Notes under the pieces: generated by a model
Databases searched by the model: none
Told to the model about the DNA's origin: nothing
What the model saw: the letters and a program-made list of their open reading frames with translations, nothing else
Translations under genes and position numbers: made by a program
Shown here: positions 21,836 to 33,391 of the stretch, in pieces
How the letters are laid out: each line of letters begins with the position of its first letter
How positions within the stretch are numbered: the stretch's first letter is position 1
NCBI GenBank assembly: GCA_027575765.1
Contig: JANBPT010000022.1
Location: forward strand, 54,260 to 118,259
Source of the DNA: Tieghemiomyces parasiticus
Lineage: Eukaryota > Kickxellomycota > Dimargaritomycetes > Dimargaritales > Dimargaritaceae
Direction: 5' to 3'
DNA length: 64,000 bases

Positions 21836-24800
21836 CTAACTTCGTTCGGTGCTATCGGCCCAACTCACCGGCCGTTCCTGGTCCAAGCCCAGGTGTGTCT
21901 CACTCATCAAGTACAGAGTGGCCCCCACTGGTGCATCGATGGGAACTGCGAGGGTGATGGTGGCCTCCGTGGCTTGGTGTGGTAGCACAGCAAACTGGAC
22001 CCGCCGGGCGGCCAGCACGCGGTCCTCAGTAGCCTGTCCTAGGACTACCCACCAGGCTTCCGAGTCGGCCGCTACAGGACTATCCGCCGCGGTGGGGTGG
22101 CGGGTGAGGCGAACATGCAGTTCCAACTGCCTGGTATGTGCGGCCCGGTAAGGGTCGAGGTGGATGTCAACGATCGGAGATCCGCGCACGTAGGCGACCG
22201 CGGCTGCCGTGGTAGCACGGTCAAGCGCTAGGACCGACTGCAAGGTGGAGGTCAGCTCGGTTTCACTTAGCACCATGAGTTCAGGAAGTATGAGGGTTTC
22301 GGGGACCGTGGTGATCCCGGGAACCACCCGAAGGGGTGATTGATACGGCCAGAGCCCCCGGGCGAGACCCTGTGTCAGCATGAGGGAGTGTAGCAGGGAG
22401 GCAAGGGTACCGCACAGGGCGGCCACGGCCACCAGTGCCTCGGCCAAGCGACCGGCAGGTTCGAGAACAGTGCGCAAATCGGCCAAATCGTCCGGATCAG
22501 GGAGCGAGAGACGTTCGAGGCGGGCCTGTAGAAGGAAGAGAGCACGGGCGTGCGGACTGGTGGGCGGGTACGGGCCGGTGAGTGGGACCTGGCGGAGCAG
22601 GGCTCGCCCCGCGGGATCGTCGTCGCGGAGGCGGACGGGTAGGCTAGCGTAAACGACCGAGCCGGCGAGAGCGATCAGCAAAGGTCGGAACGGGGCGCTC
22701 GGACTGCCGGGTGCCACAGATACCGAGTGGGCCACGGCAGCTTGGAAGGCCGCCGCGGTCTCCGGAGCGAGGGTATGCTTGGCAGCAAGTCGGCCCAGCG
22801 GGGTCACGGTGACTGGCCGATCAGCGAGGTCGGCACCTTCCTCGGGTTTGGGTTCTGCCAAACATCCGGCCGCTGCCAGTGCGGCGAAAGAGGCATCCAC
22901 CCGGCGGGAAAGCCCCTGGTTAGCCTGCTTAACCTCATAGTAAGTCGGGTTAGTCAACAACCGGCGGTAATAGAAGGTCCCACCGAGGTAGCCAACGGCC
23001 TCCCGGCGCGTATTGATGGCGCCAACCGCCAGTCCGGCGTTCAGGTAGTCGCCAAGGGACTCTTCGAGGGCCGACTCGACAGGCCACGGTTCGCGTAAGA
23101 ACCGGGCATAAAAGGCCCGTTTCGCGTCCTGTACGAGTAAGAGGGCGCGCCGGGTGGCTTGCTCCACGGTACGACGGAGTTCGGAGGGGGGTCGATCCAC
23201 GTAGGTCTGCGTGCGCCCATCAAAAATCTCAGTGCCTACCACCACCACCAGCGGAGCCGGCTGACTGGGCGCCGTGGTAAGCAGAACGCGGACCGCGCCG
23301 GTGCGGAACAGGCGGCGCACCAGCCGGCGGTCCGTCTCCGGGAGGCCAGCGTGGTCTAGCCCCAAGCCGAAGCCGAGGGCGTGCCGCAGGGCGGAGTCCC
23401 GCACACGGGTCACTGCGGCGTCAGTCCCACCGGGACCCAGGAAGGGCCTCGGATTCTCCTCTTGACTGCCGTGGGCGATCAGGTCGCGTGCTGTCAGGTG
23501 GAGTTGACGACGGGATGGTACCACGACCAGGGCCCCGCCACCGACTTCCAGGGTGGCCTCTTCCGCCAAAAACCCGCGCAGAGCTAAATACACGGGGCGC
23601 TGCATGGCGGCCAGGCGGGCCTGGTAGTGGGGCTCTGGGAAACCCTCCACATCGATGGTGACAGGGTGTGGGCGCACGGCATCCGAAAAATTGTAGAGGT
23701 GCGGGGCCCGGTCCGCAGGGAGGCCCCACCACGCGGCCACATCAGCCGGGGCGGCGAGTTGAGCCACGGCTAGGGCCACGCGCCTGACGCCACTGCCCTC
23801 GGCGGACCGCAAGTGCTGTATCACGGCCTCCAGAGCAGGGCCTTGTCTATGATCACCTAGGAGTCGATCGATGCCGGCCACGAGGACCTGGGTAAACGGA
23901 GTGGGTGGCAGCGTGTCGCTGACAACAGAGTGGTCATCGCCAAGGAATGACCGACGTAGGAGTCGGGCGTACCGCGCAGGAGTCGTAACGTACACGTCTG
24001 CTGACTCTGTGGAGGCCAATTCGGCGATCGTGACCTTGGTAGTAGTCGCTAGCCAGTTGCGAGCCAGCCGATCGATCCAGCTGACGACAGGGGTGCCCAG
24101 GATGAGGGTGGGGCCGCGGTGCCGCTGGCCCAGGACTGCCAAGGTCAATAGGGTAGCCCGACCTGTCCCAGCAGGGGCAGCCACGACCAGTGGGTCCCGG
24201 GCTTGGTAGAGGGCATGTAAGAGCTGGGTCTGGATGGGGTTGAAGTAGAGGATCCCGGGAGACACGGATTGGAGGGTGGTGGCTGAACCCGTCACCGCGC
24301 GCACCGGGACCGGGTCGAGCGGAAGCAGAGGGGTGGCTGGGGGTGGGGCCGCCGGTAGGGTAATGTCGGTCATCTGCACTGAGGCCACCGTCGTCGCGCC
24401 CAGCCAGCGGTCCGAGACGACGCGGACAGCCAGGGTGTCGGGCAGCGGATCCGGCACGGGAAGCAGTACCTCCACTGTTAGGGTCGCGAGCTTTCGACGT
24501 AACCATACCCGCTCAGCGTGGTAGATGGGGGCGTCGGCCGTTTCACCTTCCACCAGTACCCACCAGGGCTCGCCGGCGCCATGGAGCCGGTCACTCCACT
24601 GGAAATCGACGGCCAAGGTCGCACGGAGTCGGAGGACGGTATGGGCTAGTGGGGCCAGGGTGGTGGTGAGGGTGATGTGTGGGAACTCGCGGACTCCGCG
24701 CAGCAGACGGTCCCCCAGCTCGGTGGGGTCCACGGTGCGGAGAACGACCGGGTCATGAGGGAGGCGCTCGAGCCGCTGGGCGAGGGCAGGGGGCATGGCG

Positions 24801-27800
24801 CGATCCATCTGGACCAGCGGGGGTTCAAAGGGCCACAGCTGGTGCTCTAGACACAGGGTCAGGGTGAGTAGGACACGGGCGGCGGCCCCCCAGCGGCGAT
24901 CCAGGGCTAGTTCAAACAGGGCCCGCACCACGCGCCCCGAGTTCTGTCGCACGTATGCCAGATCAGCAATCAGAGATGGATCAGTCACATGGGACCGATT
25001 GATGGTGGCCTGCAGCAGCACATTGACCTTGCCCGCGCCCGTGTCGAGTCCCCCGGGGACGGCGCAGTAGCAGTCGTTGTGTAGCAGTTGCTCGAGTTCG
25101 ATGCGCTCGCTTTCGCGCACGGTGATCTGGGAGAATTCGCCGCAACGGCTGAGCAGGGCCAGCCCGTCGGCCTCAGAGAAGCGCGGACGGAGCCCCTCAC
25201 TCGCGGTGGCCACCGTGGTGTGGCCCAGATAGTAAGCGGAGGCCAGCCGGCCGAGGGCGGTCGCCTCCAGTCTTTCAGAGGTGGCGTCGTAGCGGACCAT
25301 CTTGAGGGTATGGAGTAGCCGCGCGGCGACCGCCAACAAGTCCCGGCGGTGCCGGGCCAGACCCGGATCGTCCTCGACAGCCGATGGGGTTAACCCGTAG
25401 GCCAAGGGGTTGCGGGTGAGGCGGACATGAAAGAAGGTGTAGCCCAGCCAGGCTGCAGCATCGGTCAGCGTGGCCACGGTACCCAGGGCCACCTCGGCAT
25501 TAAGATTATCGGCCAGGTGGCGCGGGAAGCATGACTCGATGGGGTGCTGTTGGGTGATTGCGGATACGTAGTGGGCCAGGCGGTCGTGGGTGGTGAGGAT
25601 GTAACCGACGCCCTCGCTCTCGTATTGAGGCCGGCCCGCCCGGCCAAAGATTTGCAGCACGTCCAGCACCGAAAGGTCCACAAACTTGCCCTGGTCCGCC
25701 GAGTATACGCTCGTGCCCTTCAAACATACGGCGTAGGCCGGGAGGTTAACACCCCAGGCCAGCGTCGAGGTACAGCACAGGACCCGTACCGCCCCGGCCG
25801 CGAATAGTTCCTCGGCCAGGGTCCGGTCAGGACGGGTCATGCCGGCGTGGTGGATGGCGAATCCAGCGGGTACCAGATCTTGTAATTCACGCTGTCGTGA
25901 GCGGGCCAGACGTGATAGGAAAGGGGCCAGGACGGCGGGGTCCCCGGCGAAATCATCCGAGGTGACCTCCTCGGCGGCCCGCAGGCGTAGGTACTGGGCG
26001 GTCTTGGCTGTTTCGCGGCGGGCGTGCACGAATACCATGACCTGGTGGCCGCGAGCGACCAGGTCCGCGCAGGTGGCATAGCAACGGCGGTTAAGGCCCT
26101 GCAGCGAGGCGAAAGAGTTGGGCTTTCCTTTGACTCCGATGAAGTGTTGTTCCAGAGGAACGGGCCGAAAGCTGGCGTCGAAATAGAACAGACCCACATA
26201 AGGGTTGACCCGTAGGAAATGGGCCACATCCACGTAGTTGGGTAGGGTGGCTGAGAGGCCAACGATGCGGATTAGGGCCTGGCTGGTTTCGACCTGGCGA
26301 AGAGTGCGGGCCACCAGGGATTCCAGGACGGCTCCGCGGTCCTCATGGAGCAGGTGGACCTCGTCGATGATAAGCAGACGCACTTTGGACACCAAGTCCG
26401 TGTCACCGGTACCCTTGCGGGTCACGACGTCCCATTTCTCCGGGGTGGTTACTAGGATCTGGGTGGCGCGCACTTCGGCACGCGTGAGCTGCATGTCCCC
26501 GGTGAGCTCACGTACATTGAGTCCGAGCCACTTCACCCGGGAGGCGATCTTGCGGGTGACCTCGGCGGCCAGGGCCTTCATGGGTGCCACGTAGATAATT
26601 TTAAAGTCGTCTCGGTCCACCGCAAACGGTGGCCGGTCCAAATTGGATGCCGTAGTCACCTCCCACGGCCGAGGACGGCAGAACAATGCAATGGTGCGCA
26701 GGATGGTCAACATGGCAACGTCAGTCTTACCCGCGCCGGTCGGGGCACATACCAGCATATTTTCATTGCTCTGGTAGGCCGTCGGGTAGATGATAGATTG
26801 GATGCGGTTAAGGGAGCGGTAGCTCTACGTGGTCGGGGTTGGGTGTGACAGAGGATCGAGTTGAGTTCGGAAATAGGTTAGTACAGGCGGTCGAACTCCT
26901 GTCGGGTGGAAATGATGGGAGGGGACGCGGATCGTAGAGCAGACAGTGCTGAAACCTGTGAACCTCTATGCGTGCCATTGATAAGGAGCAGGGGTGTAGG
27001 CAACGCCGTATCATCCCTTCTCTGCAGGTATCTTTCGCGTTAGGTCTGAGGGTGGAAGTGGGGGAAATCGTTAAAAAAACATCCAGATTATTTGGAATCA
27101 TGGCCATCGATACCTACTTTGAACGTCCGACGACAGAGCGGATCGAGGTTTTCAATCAGGACGGGTGCTTCAGTAGTGCGTATGGGGGCCTGGGTGGTGA
27201 CAGGGATGGTGATTTCTTCGTAGTCATGATAATCCTCGCGCTCGGTCCCGACGGGCAGAGCATAGCGCTGGCCAAACATGGACAGTGTATTGCCGGCCTG
27301 CCGCGAGTTATAAACGTGCGGATACTCATCGGTCGCGGTGCGTGTCTGGAGGTAGGTAGCGGTCGGCCGAGGCAGGAGGAAACAGCGGTACAGTTAGCGG
27401 GGATGATGCTGTGGTTGGATGTCGGCTGGGTCAGTGGGCCGGTAATAGCACGCCCCCAAGCAGTTGGCTACCTACCTGAGGTCGGAGCGGCCGGTCCTGA
27501 CGGGCTCGCCGCAGGGCCTGGACACGAGCCTGACGTAGCTGGTGGCCCTCGGGGCGAATTTCTGGTCAGTAAAAGGTAGCAATCAGGAAGTACCTAAGGG
27601 GAGGCATTAGAGGTGGTAGAGCAGGGGAAGGGGGGAGTTCGACAAGGTATGGGAGACGGGTCGTAGGGGTCAAAGCCACGCGCCCAAATGAGCCACTTAC
27701 CCGTCAGCGGAGGCAGCCCGACGGGGGCCGAGGTGCTGACAGTGCTCTGCTGGAGGAAAGCCCCGGACACGAGCAGGTCGGGCGGAGGCAGGCAGAGCGC

Positions 27801-27845
27801 CAGTAAAGGGTCGGTGCCGGCAGCGAGTTGCGAACCATGATCCAT
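21836..27845 (-). CDS. SLH1: Ski2-like helicase Slh1/ASCC3 with degenerate second cassette
   Basis: Four exons: 27701-27845, 27476-27561, 27118-27345 and 21836-26824, 1815 aa. All junctions keep frame, and exons 3 to 4 restore the family segment CRRTFK|SYRSLNRIQS. Cassette 1 is intact: Walker A APTGAGKT (180-187), DEVH (307-310), SAT, and GRAGRP in the form QIFGRAGRPQ typical of ASCC3/Slh1 rather than Brr2; a Sec63 unit follows. Cassette 2 is heavily altered: the P-loop reads APAGTGRAT (about 1036-1044), motif II reads AGID where DEIH is expected (about 1135-1138), and motif VI is lost. Slh1 is the helicase of the RQT complex that splits collided ribosomes. The region before the first P-loop is only about 180 residues, shorter than in known Slh1/ASCC3 proteins, so an upstream exon may be missing from this model. 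Confidence 0.9.
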
Positions 27846-27952
27846 TTGGAGCGAGTATCGAGGAATCGGTGAGGGGAGGTGCGGGATGAGAGGGAATGAC
27901 GAAGCGCAGAGTCGGTTGAAAGTGGGCAATGGCGGTTGGGCCGGGCTAGCGT

Positions 27953-27961
27953 GATATAAAG
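27953..27961 (-). promoter_or_regulatory. TATA-like element upstream of SLH1 exon 1
   Basis: A minus-strand CTTTATATC lies about 110 bp upstream of the ATG at 27845. It supports that ATG as the true start rather than an internal exon. Confidence 0.4.
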
Positions 27962-28566
27962 TAGGTGGAGAGGCACAGGTATAGTGGGACTGGGCCGGTC
28001 AAGGTGGTGGCAGCTTCCAGGCTTTTAAGTTCCATCATGACCTGGTACAGCGGCCATCAGGTCTGCGCACTCATCCGCAGCACCCAACGGCAGACTGCGG
28101 TAGGGTGCTGTCGTTGGGGCCCCGCTGGGAACCTGCTGGGGCATCTCGTCTCCAGGGGGTCATTATAAGGTCTAGGGCTAGTCAACCTAGAGGATCAAAT
28201 GATTAGCAAAATCGAAAAGAGCAACGCTACCCTTTTGCGGCGGATGGTTGTTGGTCATTTAGTGCCGAGTTAAGTGAAGCATATAAACCCACAAAATAGT
28301 TGAATTGTGAAATGTGCCAATGTACTACTCTACTGGCTGTTGCGACTCTAATCGACGCCCGTCGAAGAGCCTATTTTCGCGGCAATGACCGTTGTCTGAA
28401 ACCTTCCAACTTCAACTAATTCATTATGCGTGACAAGGATTGGATTTGGTGATACATTGGCTGGGGTATAAAAACTTGTGGATGCCGTGTTGCGGGAGCG
28501 GTCACCAGAGTAGTAGCCAACCGGTAGGGTAGCGGAGGAAAAGCCCTTTACAGAATGGCAACTTAA
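27962..28566. other. Intergenic region upstream of SLH1
   Basis: About 600 bp between the SLH1 TATA-like element and the stop of the next minus-strand gene. It is moderately AT-rich with no coding signal that could be tied to a family. Confidence 0.35.
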
Positions 28567-29612
28567 TTACAAGGAAATGAATGCCGGCTGTTCGAACATG
28601 CGGTCAGCAGTTTTCACGTCGGACTCCGGCACCCTCTCGATATGACCGAATGGTTTAAGCTGGTCTGCATAGGTCGTCTCCAGCCGCCGCTGTAGCTCGG
28701 CAAGGGTTTGCGAGCCGGTGGCCTGTTCGATCTCGGCCTGCAGCTCGGCCACCGTGGTCCACGCGTCGCGGCAGCGCTTTATGTACGCTTCGTGGTCGGC
28801 CTCCATAGTGCGCGTGTCCTTCTCCAAATCGTCCTATATGGCATGTCGGCATCCGTTAGGAAAGCCCAAAAACGTTAGTACAAAAGTCAACTCGCAGGCT
28901 ACACCCCAGTGGCTGAAAATACCCTAAGAGCGATATGAACCGCAACTGTGACCAGTCAAAGTCGGCGAATCATACTTACCTTGCGCTCCTTGAGCTGGTT
29001 GACCTCCTGGTCGGCCCATGAGTTAGGCGGCAGCTTGACCGCCGTGGCCGGGTAGGCCGAAAAGATATCGGCCATATACTCATGGTTACGTAGGTAGCGC
29101 GCGATGGCCAGCTCAATGGGCTTAACGGTATCGAATTCATCGCCTGGCAGGTCAATTTCGTCGGTATTAACGACCGATGGAGGCGCCTGAGACTTGGCTT
29201 TGGCGGCGGTTTTCTTCTTGTGGGAGGTCGAAGGGGCCCGCGGTGAAGCTGTCGCCTGGGTGTGGTGCGTGGGGCTGAGTGGAGTCATGAAGTTAAACGT
29301 GGTCGTGCCGTTCGATACTCCCCGACTCCCCGCGGCCGCCGCCGGGTCAGTAGGTGCTCCGGCCATCTGGGCCGCAGTCGGAGACACCAGTGGCACCGAC
29401 GAAGGCACCATGTTCGTGGGTGGCTGCGAGAAGCGCTGCATCTGGGACAGCTGACTGAGCAGCATGGGACTCAGATTCGACATGTTGGGGTTCGTGGGCA
29501 TTCCCGGACCAGCCATCCGTGGCTGGCCGTTTATGGCGCGGAAGGCAGCCATGTTGGCCGCGTTCGTTCGGTTTGCAGACTGGCTATTGGGCGCAGCCCG
29601 TTGGTTGTTCAT
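28567..29612 (-). CDS. Ser/Gln/Pro-rich protein with conserved-looking C-terminal helix region
   Basis: Two exons, 28980-29612 and 28567-28833, 299 aa. The splice AAG|GTAAGT to TAG|GAC is in phase 0 and yields KERK|DDLEKD, continuous helix on both sides. The N-terminal 150 residues are low complexity (Asn, Ser, Gln, Pro, Met), with a Lys-rich KKKTAAKAK patch near 140-150 that could be a nuclear signal. From about residue 165 the protein becomes ordered: KPIELAIARYLRNHEYMADIF, then a long charged coiled coil at about 205-275. This layout is common in subunits of fungal transcription or chromatin complexes, but no family was recognised and no function is claimed. Translation start: the ATG at 29612 is the second in frame; one at 29639 is possible. 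Confidence 0.72.
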
Positions 29613-31713
29613 AGTAAAATATGTGGTAGATGTGGGCAACGGGAAGAAAGTGAGGCGTGAATAGACGGCGTCTCCACAAATAGAATGGTCAAAAAAGGTG
29701 AGTAAGTAAAAAGGTCAGAAAGAGGGCTGAGTGGAACGTAGAGATGAATGTGAATGAGGAAGACGATGAGGTGCAAGGTAACGTGAGGAACAAGAACGAC
29801 GCCAATGCACGTATCTGGAGTCCTAAGCAATGGCATTGCCCCTTCCTTGATTGACGCGCTTCGCCCAGTACATGCTGACCAGATGGGACGATTTGCGCGA
29901 TTCCTCCCTACCCAAACTTGGCATACTAAACTGCGAAATTAGACACTGACCTGGGCCAACAATTACGGAATTTATCACCAACTAGGTACCTTGGTCGCCC
30001 ATCAGCTCAATTAATTATACAAGGACCTGAACTTTCCTCCCTAATCCAACGTGCTAGTAGGGAGCCGATCACTGCTACTTTCCACGTTGGGAAGCCTTCG
30101 CATGACGCACATCCGTTGGCAACATACTCGAGAGACCATCCAGTGGTTGAAATCAAGAAATCGGTCGAGGGACTATCGCTGCACGTCAACGTAGCTAGGC
30201 TGGCGTAGCGGAGCCCGGATGCGAGGTTGAACAGGGGCTTTGGCCTAAAAATGATGCAGCCAGTCTAGCGACCGCTATCACCATCGACATACACGCTACG
30301 GACAGTGTGCTGAAAATAGCTAGACTAGGGAAACTATGACACTAGAAGCGCTGGTCACTACAAACAACTTTGACCAGGCGCACGATAGAGAGTGCCAGAT
30401 CATCTAACCTCTCGCAGTGGGTTAGGGATATGCGGGGTCAGAAATGGTAAGCCAAAGTCGGATCTGGAAAGGAGGGGTGACGAGGTAGCGATGGAGGCTG
30501 AGCTGACAACTGGCGAGGTTGATTAATATGGAAGGAAAGGTAAACAGTGGACGCACACCAGTTTCTCCTTACATAGTGTATCACCTGAACTGGGACTTTT
30601 AATCGAACCTATTGAGAAATGCAGGCTGATGGACTGCTACGTGTGTTCATTGCCTGCTGAAAATCGGCTTGTCTCGGAGATTAAGCGACAACATATCGCC
30701 CATATTTACATTGAACCGGTTCATAGTTCGGTTCAAGGCTACCTGCGTGGTATAATCGGTATGGATGGCTACCCCAAAAAGAACCGCCAACCGGTAGGTG
30801 AGTGCCTACCTAATTAACTCAACATGTGGTGGGTTTCCTATATTGATGTTGCCTAACCCATACGCGGTTTTCATGGTGGCTCGTCGGGCCCTGGCCAATA
30901 TGAGCTAGCTTGAAATCCTTCTTGATCAACCTGGCAATCGGAAAATTGTGGTCCATACCAGGGTGTGAGCGCAGGGGAGTTTCGCAACCGAGACTCATTA
31001 TTCAGATACAGTTATTATTTTAAAACGATTTAAGATGGATCACTACTTCACTTCAGCGGCCAAATGGTGAGATAATTTCTGTACCAGGCGGGCTGGCAAG
31101 GTATTTCACGGGGAACATTCATTACGATATGGCGCTAAAGCGATTAGCGGCCCTGTGATACGGTCGATTATGGATACCATGGCTCAAGTCTTTGGAAGGC
31201 AAAGATGGAGCGGTGGTCTTGTAAAGAGCATCGCGTCCTAGCTTCGAATGCAGCCTAATAGCTTGGGTGTCATGTCCAATCTTCCCGGGTTGTCATGAAG
31301 TGGCTAGTGCGTCGCTTTGGTGACCACTAAGCGATCGATGGTGGTCGCCTGAACCGCCACTTGCGGCCACCACGCTCTTCTGGCCCTACGAACATTACCA
31401 TGGGCAATCGTCTTCCCGCCTACTCAAGGCCGATCGAACAGAGCGGTCCAGTTATGGGAAGGTAATTCAGAGCGGTCAGTTTGGTACCGTGTCAGGTTAG
31501 AGAGGGTGGCTGCCATCCCAGACGTTCGCTATCACATAGACATTTCTCATGATTTTATTTAATAGACATACACGTACATTATACTGGGCTCCCTAGAATC
31601 CGGTAGCTGATACTACACTGAGCACCAGACAGTGCCGGGTTAGGCCTGTACCCACCAGTTTACGATTGCGTCCTGGCCCTGCGACCCGGGCACCATCGGG
31701 CGGGGGCGGAGCC
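29613..31713. other. Divergent gene-free region
   Basis: About 2.1 kb between the minus-strand gene starting at 29612 and the DCTN6 promoter. The first 250 bp looks like a leader (C/T-rich on the minus strand). The remainder has balanced composition with only short open frames; the 62-codon frame at 30629-30817 has no recognisable homology. No repeat, tRNA or other RNA gene was found by eye. Confidence 0.4.
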
Positions 31714-31719
31714 TATAAG
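31714..31719 (+). promoter_or_regulatory. TATA-like element of DCTN6
   Basis: TATAAG follows a GC-rich stretch about 125 bp upstream of the DCTN6 ATG at 31841. Confidence 0.4.
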
Positions 31720-31840
31720 TCGCTCCAGCGTCGCTTAGCGGGAAATTAACTGCCTCACGCCTCCCTACAGACGCCGCTGAGGTCTGTCATTTAATAAGCG
31801 ATTGTCCTCTCTTCCACAACTGCGTTTTCTGATCGTCACC

Positions 31841-33391
31841 ATGCCCAACTCCCTTCACGACAGCATCACCATCGTCCAAGGCGCCATCGTGTGCGCAGAC
31901 TCGGCCATCCGTGGTGCTGTGACCATCGGTAAGCTAGTAGCCCGGGCCCCGTCCTAGCATGAGCGAAATGCTCGAATGCCCCGGGACGCACGCCTCCGCA
32001 CTTGCGGGTGACGCATTCCCATGCCCAGGTATCCAGCCGCCCCCCCCCTCTTTTGACTTGAAACACCAATGGTGTCCGTCGCACTCCCTTCTTCTCTACT
32101 AACAGCTGCCATTGTCCTTATTCCTCGTCACACTTACGCCCCGCCCACGATACCTTCAACCCGTATGCACGCCAGGGGCTGGTAAGTAAGCCCTATCGTC
32201 CAGAATTCCGCCGAGGGCCTGGGCCCGACGGTTGCCCTCCTCTAGCGTTGCATGGCCGGCGACAATTTACTTAAACTGGTGCTGTATCCTTAATGCCCCT
32301 CTCTCCACCGGCTAACTCTCCATACCAGGCACCGTGGTCCATCCGCAGTGCCAAATTATCGCCGAACGCGGACCTATCACCATTGGTGAGAATAACATCA
32401 TTGCCGAATGCACCCGTATCATCAACCGGTAAGCCTACCTGTCGTGCTGTAAGCCCTCATTTAGGCAAATGACTTACCGCTGGTCCTGAACCATAGGCGG
32501 CGGCTGCCTAATCCTTAACACCGTTCGTCGCCCACCATGCCTCACCGTAGTTCCGAGGAGCCCCTAGTTATCGGTCATTACAACACCCTAGAGGTGGCGA
32601 GCGGTAAGTCGGCCCCCACGGGCCTTAATGGGAAACCAACCCGTGTCTCGTTTTCCTCTACCACACAAGCTTATTTGTATCCCACCCCTGCCATCTTACC
32701 CGCTTCATAGAAGTCTACGGCGCGAAAATAGGAAACTATAACGTCATCGAGGCCCGAGGTAAGTAGCCGAATGCCCTCAAGAGCGGGCACATGCTTAATC
32801 AGAATCAAGCGTGATGGACACCGACAAGATGGTCCCTCTCTAACTGAATGAGGCAATCGCTTATTATCGCAACGCCACTACGGCTCTGATTTTTTCCGAC
32901 CCACTCGTTGGAAAAATGGCTAGGCCGGGTCCTGGCAGGCACGACACTGGGCGACTTTTGCGTGATTACCCCCGCCTGCTCTACCCTGGCCAACGAACAC
33001 GTCCCAGACAAGACGGTCATCTATGGTGAGGCGCAGGATCGGCGGCTGCAGACCGAGGATTACAAGGTAAAGTGACGTGGCAGAGATGCTGATAACTGAG
33101 CACAGCCAGAATGGTGTACGCAAGCCTCGCACCAGCTAATGTAAACACTTCTCAAACACCTATTCCCGACCCCATGGCGTATACCTACTACAGTCACAGC
33201 TGGCGGTATATATCAAGCACCTCAAGTACCTGCAAGACGTAAGTTTCCAGCCCCATCCCCTCTTCCCCAATGCGTTCTACTCTAGCGCCGTTTGTCTGTG
33301 GCTAACCGACCCCCAACCAACCTAACCAATTCCACCTTGGCTGTTACAGATGCTGCCGCGATACAACCACCTTCGGAAATCGACAATCTGA
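31841..33391 (+). CDS. DCTN6: Dynactin subunit 6 (p27), left-handed beta-helix protein
   Basis: Seven short exons assembled by hand: 31841-31928, 32329-32428, 32551-32603, 32711-32758, 32924-33066, 33194-33238 and 33350-33391, 172 aa. Every junction has a GT donor and AG acceptor and the frame closes to a TGA at 33389-33391. The product shows the hexapeptide-repeat pattern of a left-handed beta-helix: [20 protein letters not shown], then [74 protein letters not shown], and a terminal helix ending [12 protein letters not shown]. This tracks dynactin p27 throughout; length is slightly below the animal protein because a loop after the second coil is short. It belongs to the pointed-end complex of dynactin, which adapts dynein to cargo. 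Because exons are tiny, no single open frame reveals this gene. Confidence 0.88.

Noticed and set aside
26808..27579. Open frames on either strand around the SLH1 5' exons, such as the 203-codon plus frame at 26968-27579
   Set aside because: They are shadows of the minus-strand SLH1 exons 2 and 3, which give clear family similarity in a different frame.
21836..27845. Assignment of the large helicase as the spliceosomal Brr2
   Set aside because: The QIFGRAGRPQ and LADNLNAEVALGTV segments and the DEVH box of cassette 1 fit ASCC3/Slh1 better, and the Brr2 N-terminal PWI region is absent.
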